From Deltaproteobacteria bacterium (lineage in GTDB: Bacteria > Desulfobacterota > Binatia > UBA9968), in contig JACPSE010000156.1 in NCBI GenBank assembly GCA_016193465.1, positions 1 to 56,521 on the forward strand: 56,521 nucleotides of DNA, given 5' to 3'. Under the pieces are notes generated by a model. It did no database searches. It was not told where the DNA came from and saw nothing but the letters and a program-made list of their open reading frames with translations. The translations under genes and the position numbers were made by a program. Below are positions 51,626 through 56,521 of the stretch, one piece after another. The stretch's first letter is position 1, and every line of letters starts with the position of its first letter.

Positions 51626-52645
51626 CTAGTGCCCCCTCTGACAGATCTCCTGAGCGCGCTTCAGATAAGGGGCTAATTCTTCCCGGCGCCGCAGGATTTC
51701 GTAGGCGCGCTTGGCCGGCTCAAGCTCTATGGCCTCCTCAACCGTGGCTTCCGACGGCACCTCGCCCATCTCCTTCGCCTCCTCCAGCACGGTCTTTAAC
51801 CCTTCCACTGAAGGGAAACCATCGAAGGTCAAGACATTGCTGAGTTCGGCGGGACCTAATTTCTGCTCTTCCTCATCTGGGCTCTGCCTTCGCAGCCTGC
51901 GGTTTAGGGCCTCGAGGTAGCCCTGGTTTTTTTCCCAGTCCATGATGAACCAGTAAGCCCTAATGGTGGCCCGAAGATAGGCTTCCAGCGCCTCGCCCTT
52001 CTCCTCCAGAACCCTGCGTGTGGTTGCTATGAGCCGCACCGGAACCCCTTTGGGATATAGCTGGCTGGTGTCCAGCACGCAGGAGTAGCCCTCGGCCAGA
52101 AGTTGCTCAGCCGCCAATTTGGGCACTGGCACGCAATCCACGTCTCCTTCGCGCAGCGCCTCAGCGGCGGTCATCCTGGCCAGGTGGTAGCGGCTGCCCC
52201 GTACCCATTGCACATCTCTATCCGGATCCAGGCCGGTACGCTTTAGGTGGAGACGCATCGCCACATAGCTGATGCCGCCGATGTCGCGAGTTCCGATGCG
52301 CTTGCCTTTGAGCTCTTTGAGGCTCTTCAGTCCCTTCCTGGCGAAATAGCGAAAGTGTTGGTGGTTTCTCCAACTGGCTACGATAAAGAGATCCTCGCCC
52401 CGGCGGCGGTGGCTGAAAACCGTGACCGGCTTGGCGTCGGCAACGATATCGATCCCTTTCTCTTTCATGGCCCTTCTGAGGGCGATCTTTTCCACCATGC
52501 CCGGCAGCAGGCCGCCGGTTACGACCTCGTAGTCCTCGAGCCCCTCCTCCTCGAAGTAGGTCCTCTCTTTGGCCACCATCGCCGGCATGATATGGCCAAC
52601 ATGATAGTGTGAGGTGGCGATACGCAAGATAGGCTTCGTCTGCAT
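51626..52645 (-). CDS. NMT1/SBP-fold cytoplasmic protein, subgroup II
   Basis: 339 aa from ATG 52645 with GGGAGG upstream and no signal peptide. The HxxH pair is H15/H18 (SHYHVGH). It carries YFEEEGLEDYEVVTGG, LKELKGKRIGTRDIGG and ATIRAYWFIMDWEKNQ. It follows the UbiD gene at 52661 by only 15 nt, the tightest UbiD-NMT1 pairing in the window, which argues for a shared pathway step. Confidence 0.87.
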   Translation of the reverse strand: MQTKPILRIATSHYHVGHIMPAMVAKERTYFEEEGLEDYEVVTGGLLPGMVEKIALRRAMKEKGIDIVADAKPVTVFSHRRRGEDLFIVASWRNHQHFRYFARKGLKSLKELKGKRIGTRDIGGISYVAMRLHLKRTGLDPDRDVQWVRGSRYHLARMTAAEALREGDVDCVPVPKLAAEQLLAEGYSCVLDTSQLYPKGVPVRLIATTRRVLEEKGEALEAYLRATIRAYWFIMDWEKNQGYLEALNRRLRRQSPDEEEQKLGPAELSNVLTFDGFPSVEGLKTVLEEAKEMGEVPSEATVEEAIELEPAKRAYEILRRREELAPYLKRAQEICQRGH

Positions 52646-52660
52646 GTTTTTCCTCCCTTT

Positions 52661-54103
52661 TCAGCGAAGAGTCGAAGGATCACCGGGCAGCCCCAGCTCT
52701 TTCCATCGCGCTATGGTTTTTTTCTTCAATTCGGGATCGGGCATGTTCCTCTTGGGGAATTGATCAATCCACTTGTGAGGTTTGCAGGCGTTGATGAGAG
52801 CGGTCGAGCTGTAGGGTCGGTCTTCCACGGGCCAGATCGAAGGCTCCAAGTAAGTTCCCCAGGTATCCCTGATAAGATCGATATCGTTTTTCAGATCGAC
52901 CCGGGTAGTCAAAGCCCACATCACCTCGCCCAGGCTAAAGATGTTGATGTCGTCGTCCACTACGATGACATACTTGTTGTGATAAGCCGCTTGCGGGACT
53001 TGGGCGGCCAGGCAAGCTACCTGTTTAGCGTGGCCGGCGTGCAACTGCTTTATGGAAACCACTGTCATCATGCCGCCGCTCGCCTGAGGATGGTTCCACA
53101 CCCCGGTTATGCCTTTCACACCGACCCGTTCAAGATCCTCCCAGATCCCCGCGGCCCTGCCGATGGTCCCCATCAAGCCCTGTGAGTCGCTCGGATAGCT
53201 CGCCATCTGCGCGCCACACAGTATGGGGTTGTTGCGGTAGTAGAGCCTCTTCACCTCAATATAAGGGATCTTTTCTTTCGGTTTTGAGTAATAGCCCTGA
53301 GATTCACCGAAAGGTCCTTCTTCCATTGTGGCATTGGGATAAGAATAGCCTTCTATGGCGATCTCGGCATGTGCGGGGATGGGGAGGCCGGTTTCTTCTC
53401 CCTCGATGACCTCAACGGCTTCACCCCTCAGGCCGCCTACATAGTCAAGTTCAGATTCGCCCACCGGGAAGGCGCGGCCGCTGATCAAAATAAATGCCGG
53501 TTCCTGGCCAAATGTAATAGCAACTGGGCAGGGCTTGCCTTTCGCCCACCACCTTTCCCGAATGATGCGAGCATGGTGGCCATGGGAGACCCAGAACCCC
53601 AATTTGTTCTTGTCCAGAATCATCGCTCTATAGGTTCCCAGATTGACCCAATCAGAATCCGCGTCTTTGGTGATGACCACATCGTGCGTGCCAAGATACC
53701 GGCCACCGTCGAAAGGCCACCACTTAGGGGCCGGCAAGCAATTGAGATCGATCTCGTTATCGCGGAAAATATTTTCCTTGATCGGGCCGGTGGTGACTTT
53801 TTTTGGCGGGACCTTTTTCTTGACCCGTTCTCTCCAGCCCTGCATCAATGCCGGGATATCCGAATCTACGGGCAGGTAAGTGGTCACAGCGTAACGTTTT
53901 GTGCTCATACCGATCGGAGCCGCCAGCACCCGAGAGCCGGGCAGAGAATCCTTCACATTCTCGAATAAGAGGGCAGGGCCTGAGAGTTCAAAGTTCAAGC
54001 GGACAATCGTAGACAGTTCCAGATTCCAATCCACCTCTTTGCCCACCCGATGCAGTTCCCCTATCTTCTCGACTTTCTCTATCCACTCTCTAAGATCGCG
54101 CAT
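52661..54103 (-). CDS. UbiD family decarboxylase
   Basis: 480 aa from ATG 54103 (CGGAGG upstream); the frame is open to 54178 but that part overlaps the thiolase remnant. NLGTYRAMILDKNKLGF holds the prFMN-site Arg, EGPFGESQGYY has E262/E267, and VVDDDINIFSLGEVMWAL is complete. The short operon pairs it with an NMT1-like protein. Its substrate is unknown. Confidence 0.93.
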   Translation of the reverse strand: MRDLREWIEKVEKIGELHRVGKEVDWNLELSTIVRLNFELSGPALLFENVKDSLPGSRVLAAPIGMSTKRYAVTTYLPVDSDIPALMQGWRERVKKKVPPKKVTTGPIKENIFRDNEIDLNCLPAPKWWPFDGGRYLGTHDVVITKDADSDWVNLGTYRAMILDKNKLGFWVSHGHHARIIRERWWAKGKPCPVAITFGQEPAFILISGRAFPVGESELDYVGGLRGEAVEVIEGEETGLPIPAHAEIAIEGYSYPNATMEEGPFGESQGYYSKPKEKIPYIEVKRLYYRNNPILCGAQMASYPSDSQGLMGTIGRAAGIWEDLERVGVKGITGVWNHPQASGGMMTVVSIKQLHAGHAKQVACLAAQVPQAAYHNKYVIVVDDDINIFSLGEVMWALTTRVDLKNDIDLIRDTWGTYLEPSIWPVEDRPYSSTALINACKPHKWIDQFPKRNMPDPELKKKTIARWKELGLPGDPSTLR

Positions 54104-54116
54104 ACAATTACCTCCG

Positions 54117-54422
54117 TTAGTTTTTTCTCTGGAATATCTCTGCCGCGCCCACGCCTCCGCCAACGCGCATGCGGTCAATCACATAAACGGTCTGGGAGGC
54201 AGAGGCCTCGTTTAACTCGATGAGGTCCACCTGCCGAAGCCTGATTCCGGTATGGCGTAGAACTTTAGGAATAGCGACCATTGGACCCGTTCCTACGATT
54301 TCAGGAGGGACTCCTCCCGCAGCATACCCTCTGAACATGCCCAAGGGCTTCACTTCAAGGGAACGGGCCCTCTCTCTGGATGACGCGCCAAGACGTGCAG
54401 CAATATGTATGCCAACAAGATC
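54117..54422 (-). pseudogene. thiolase remnant with internal deletions
   Basis: The frame reads GGVPPEIVGTGPMVAIPKVL and RQVDLIELNEASASQ, clear thiolase (acetyl-CoA acyltransferase) sequence, then jumps directly to VGGGVGAAEIFQ, the enzyme's last strand. About 65 residues with the catalytic GHPxGxxG and Cys-near-GGG region are gone. Upstream, LVGIHIAARLGASSRERARS looks like another shortened join. No good start codon exists. It once may have served CoA-thioester breakdown of ring-cleavage products. Confidence 0.75.
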
Positions 54423-54523
54423 CGGATTGAGATGATAGGCGAAGCGGCGAGTTTTGAGACAAGTCTTCTCAAGGCTGAGAAGAGAACAGATGAATTTTCC
54501 TAATTATTGGAGATTAGATTGCG

Positions 54524-54680
54524 GGTTATTCCTGTAAGTCAGTGATTCTTACGTTAGTCCCAAGGGATTTTCTCGCCTTCAGGCCCAAAATTCGCTCGGC
54601 GTTGGCGTGAAAGCAGGTATCTACCACCTGGTAAACATCAGGTCCCATCCCAAGTAGCCCTTGATAAGTCCCCTAAGCGA
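54524..54680 (-). pseudogene. amidohydrolase C-terminal remnant
   Basis: A frame preceded by a stop reads GLLGMGPDVYQVV, then DTCFHANAERILGLKARK, and ends shortly after ITDLQE. The HANAERILGL ending is typical of metal-dependent amidohydrolases (ACMSD-like and related, NAxRLLGL). Only about 50 residues remain. The right-hand boundary is good to a few bases only. The ~100 bp on either side hold nothing I can assign. Confidence 0.55.
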
Positions 54681-54761
54681 GCTGCATCGGTCGATCCGAG
54701 TTTGAAGGGACGCTGAAAGGAAAAGAAGCGATTCAACGGCAGTTTGTAGAAGAGGAGAGAT

Positions 54762-55175
54762 CTAGCCTCTTTTGTTCGGGCCTACCCTCTCGATGTGGAT
54801 GCGGATCACAACCCGCTGCTCCTCTTTCATTTTCTCGCGGTACTCGTCCCAATTCGGGTGCTCCCCCTTCACCCGGCGGTGCCAGTAGATTAGCAGATCC
54901 ATCGCCTCAGGCTGCGAGATGATTTCCGCAGTGCCGTGGATCTGCATATACTTCGAGCCGTGGAACTGCTCGCCCATGACCAACATCGAGACCCGCGGGT
55001 CGCGCCGGATATTCTTGACTTTGTATGTCGTTCCGCGCGAGGTAATGATCACGCGGCCTTGCGCATCGATTCCCGGTGTGACCAGCGTTATCTGCGGCCA
55101 GCCATCCCGCTTCCGGGCCACCAACACGCCGCGGTGATTATCCGCCAAAAACTTCTGGACGTCGGTAATTTCCAT
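54762..55175 (-). CDS. PPOX-fold (pyridoxamine oxidase-like) protein
   Basis: 137 aa from ATG 55175, supported by GGGAGG; the upstream in-frame ATG at 55196 is weaker. It has GVLVARKRDGWPQITLV, VIITSRGTTYKVKNIRRDPR and YMQIHGTAEI, the split-barrel marks of the PPOX class that binds FMN or F420. Members reduce diverse substrates or bind cofactors; F420 or flavin cannot be told apart here. It lies upstream of, and divergent from, the dienelactone hydrolase gene. Confidence 0.85.
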   Translation of the reverse strand: MEITDVQKFLADNHRGVLVARKRDGWPQITLVTPGIDAQGRVIITSRGTTYKVKNIRRDPRVSMLVMGEQFHGSKYMQIHGTAEIISQPEAMDLLIYWHRRVKGEHPNWDEYREKMKEEQRVVIRIHIERVGPNKRG

Positions 55176-55373
55176 AACGCCTCCCGAATAGGACAATTTG
55201 TCCGTGTATCCTATCTGACTTGGCGGTCTTCATACAAGAAGAAGCGGGTGAGAGAAAGGGCTCGCTCTTGGCTCTTTAGAGAGTTTCGAGTTTGGCGCGC
55301 TAAACTCTTTGCCCCTTTCCTATGAACGTGTTAGGTTCCGGGGTCGTCAACCAAAAGCGAGAGGACAAGGCCC

Positions 55374-56111
55374 ATGCAGATCATAGAGCGTTCACTGAGC
55401 AGCAAGAGCGACGGCATGGCCGGCTATCTGGCTTATCCGGAGCGCACAACTCCGGGACCCGGCCTGCTACTGATCCACCCGAAGTCCGGGGTCACCGACT
55501 GCATTAAGATCGAGGCACGCAAGTTTGCCAGGCTGGGCTATAGCACGTTTGCAGTCAATGTTTTCGAGCTTCTCGGGTACCCGGCCGCGACCCATATCGA
55601 AACCGGATCGCAGATTCAGGCCAAGACCTCTGATGCCGAGTTTACGCGGGTCCTCACCGAGAGTTGGCGTCACTTGCTTTCCCAGCCTTATGTGGACGCG
55701 AAAAGAGTCGCGGTGTGCGGCTATTGCATGGGCGGGCGCATCGCCATTCACCTCGTTGCCGCCACGCCGGAGGTGCGCGCCTTTGTCGGTTACTATCCAA
55801 CGGTGCGCGACGAACCGCCAACGCCGATGAGGCCGGTTCACCCGTCGGAGGCAGCAAAAAAGATTTGCTGCCCATCTATCATTCTTTACGGTGCCAACGA
55901 TGTGACTACGAGGGTCCCGGTTCAGGAGAAGATGTGGGATGCTTTCAAGGCCAACGGCCAATCCCTGGAATGGCACTTCTTTCCGTTCGGCGGTCACGGT
56001 TATGTCGACCCCGGCGCCCCGGGGTACCATGCGCACGCCGCTGAGCTGTCATGGCCGTTGGTGGTGGATTTCATGGAGCGCGAGCTCCAGTGGAGTTCGC
56101 CGTCTTCTTAA
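55374..56111 (+). CDS. dienelactone hydrolase family protein
   Basis: 245 aa from ATG 55374. The alpha/beta-hydrolase triad fits C118 (GYCMGG), D176 (GANDV) and H208 (GGHGY); Cys as nucleophile is the hallmark of dienelactone hydrolase, which opens dienelactone to maleylacetate in chlorocatechol breakdown. The opening LLLIHPKSGVTDCIKIEARK holds the oxyanion region. It is cytoplasmic. Together with Rieske oxygenase and UbiD enzymes it suits an aromatic-degradation region, though family members act on many esters. Confidence 0.9.
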   Translation: MQIIERSLSSKSDGMAGYLAYPERTTPGPGLLLIHPKSGVTDCIKIEARKFARLGYSTFAVNVFELLGYPAATHIETGSQIQAKTSDAEFTRVLTESWRHLLSQPYVDAKRVAVCGYCMGGRIAIHLVAATPEVRAFVGYYPTVRDEPPTPMRPVHPSEAAKKICCPSIILYGANDVTTRVPVQEKMWDAFKANGQSLEWHFFPFGGHGYVDPGAPGYHAHAAELSWPLVVDFMERELQWSSPSS

Positions 56112-56123
56112 CCTTTTGCCTTT

Positions 56124-56521
56124 TTACTTGCCCGCGCGAGTCGCCTTCCACTTGCCGTTATTTCCGCCGGATTTGACGGTTCCCTCAATGGCGTTGCCGC
56201 TCACGCGACCGGTATATTGAGCGCCGCCGGCAGTGAAAGTGATCTGATCCCCGAGCAGCCTGCCATCCGTGATCGGCGTGGTATTCCTGCCGGACTTAAG
56301 CGTGCCGGAAAGCATCTGGAACTTCTGCTTGAGCGTGAGTTCGCCTTGCGGCAGTTGCCAGGCGCCTTCCGCTTTTGCCGGCACGATCCAGAGAAGGGCG
56401 GTGCACCAGTTGGTGCAGCCGTCGCTTATCGTGGCGGTCTCGTCGGCCGTCCATTCTTCCATCGTGAAGGAATTCGACACGATACGAGTGCCGGGCTTGA
56501 GATCGAGGATCCTCGGGCGCA
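56124..56521 (-). CDS. probable SAM-dependent methyltransferase, 5' end outside window
   Basis: The frame stays open to the right edge, so the N-terminal part is outside; the GTG at 56480 is not the start. The first visible residues RILDLKPGTRIVSNSFTMEE match the end of a class I methyltransferase core (LLDLKPGTRIVSxxFxMGDW). A beta-rich extension follows (KQKFQMLSGTLKSGRNTTPI, then ITFTAGGAQYTGRVSGNAIE). The SAM-binding motifs would lie beyond the window. It is convergent with the dienelactone hydrolase gene at a 12-nt distance. Confidence 0.7.
   Translation of the reverse strand, partial: RPRILDLKPGTRIVSNSFTMEEWTADETATISDGCTNWCTALLWIVPAKAEGAWQLPQGELTLKQKFQMLSGTLKSGRNTTPITDGRLLGDQITFTAGGAQYTGRVSGNAIEGTVKSGGNNGKWKATRAGK

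Noticed and set aside
54354-54480. Frame LKTRRFAYHLNPDLVGIHI as part of a separate gene
   Set aside because: Too short to assign; the later part more likely belongs to the shortened thiolase, and nothing upstream supports a start.
1-56521. CRISPR arrays, tRNA or rRNA genes, prophage
   Set aside because: No regularly spaced repeats, no tRNA-like cloverleaf or rRNA sequence, and no phage structural genes were recognised on either strand.

Overview
The window (56.5 kb) looks like chromosomal DNA of an uncultivated, moderately GC-rich Gram-negative-type bacterium. The mix of many UbiD decarboxylases, many iron/thiamine-type solute-binding proteins with fused permeases, NMT1-like proteins, bicupins and a GspE/ExeA secretion locus recalls lineages once lumped as Deltaproteobacteria (Binatota, Rokubacteria, Tectomicrobia-like). 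That placement is an inference from gene content only. No rRNA, tRNA or CRISPR array was seen.

Region 1 (1-6.9 kb, + strand) is part of a type II secretion/type IV pilus-like locus: three paralogous coiled-coil proteins, an ExeA-like AAA ATPase with a SPOR-like end, a GspE/PilB ATPase with an added GAF domain, and a DUF72 protein. A decayed transposase fragment sits between two of the coiled-coil genes. Region 2 (6.9-11 kb) is a scrap zone. It holds a MazF-type toxin-antitoxin pair between two direct repeats that share a 61-nt identical core, a LysR remnant ending where the second repeat ends, a lone solute-binding protein, a truncated MmgE/PrpD gene and a PIN-domain remnant. Region 3 (11-18 kb) has glyoxalase I, an MFS exporter and an SDR, then a minus-strand operon of solute-binding protein, fused permease and Rieske oxygenase.

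Region 4 (18-54 kb) is the heart of the window. It holds seven UbiD-family decarboxylases (one broken by a 46-bp tandem duplication), seven solute-binding proteins, three fused two-domain permeases plus a permease remnant, six intact NMT1/4,5-dihydroxyphthalate-decarboxylase-like proteins without signal peptides plus one remnant, three bicupins, two small zinc-ribbon proteins (one resembling the VdcD/BsdD subunit of hydroxyarylate decarboxylases) and an orphan CbbQ-type ATPase. The genes form compact operons, several with 4-nt start/stop overlaps. Region 5 (54-56.5 kb) has thiolase and amidohydrolase remnants, a PPOX-fold protein, a dienelactone hydrolase and the end of a probable methyltransferase.

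Taken together the genes suggest uptake of aromatic or other unsaturated carboxylic acids, hydroxylation (Rieske), prFMN-dependent decarboxylation (UbiD) and possibly ring opening and processing (bicupins, dienelactone hydrolase). No ABC ATPase and no UbiX prFMN synthase are encoded here, so both must come from elsewhere. Duplicated paralogues, an operon-fusion scar, a permease stump and a long stretch of identity between paralogues show that the array is expanding and decaying by recombination.
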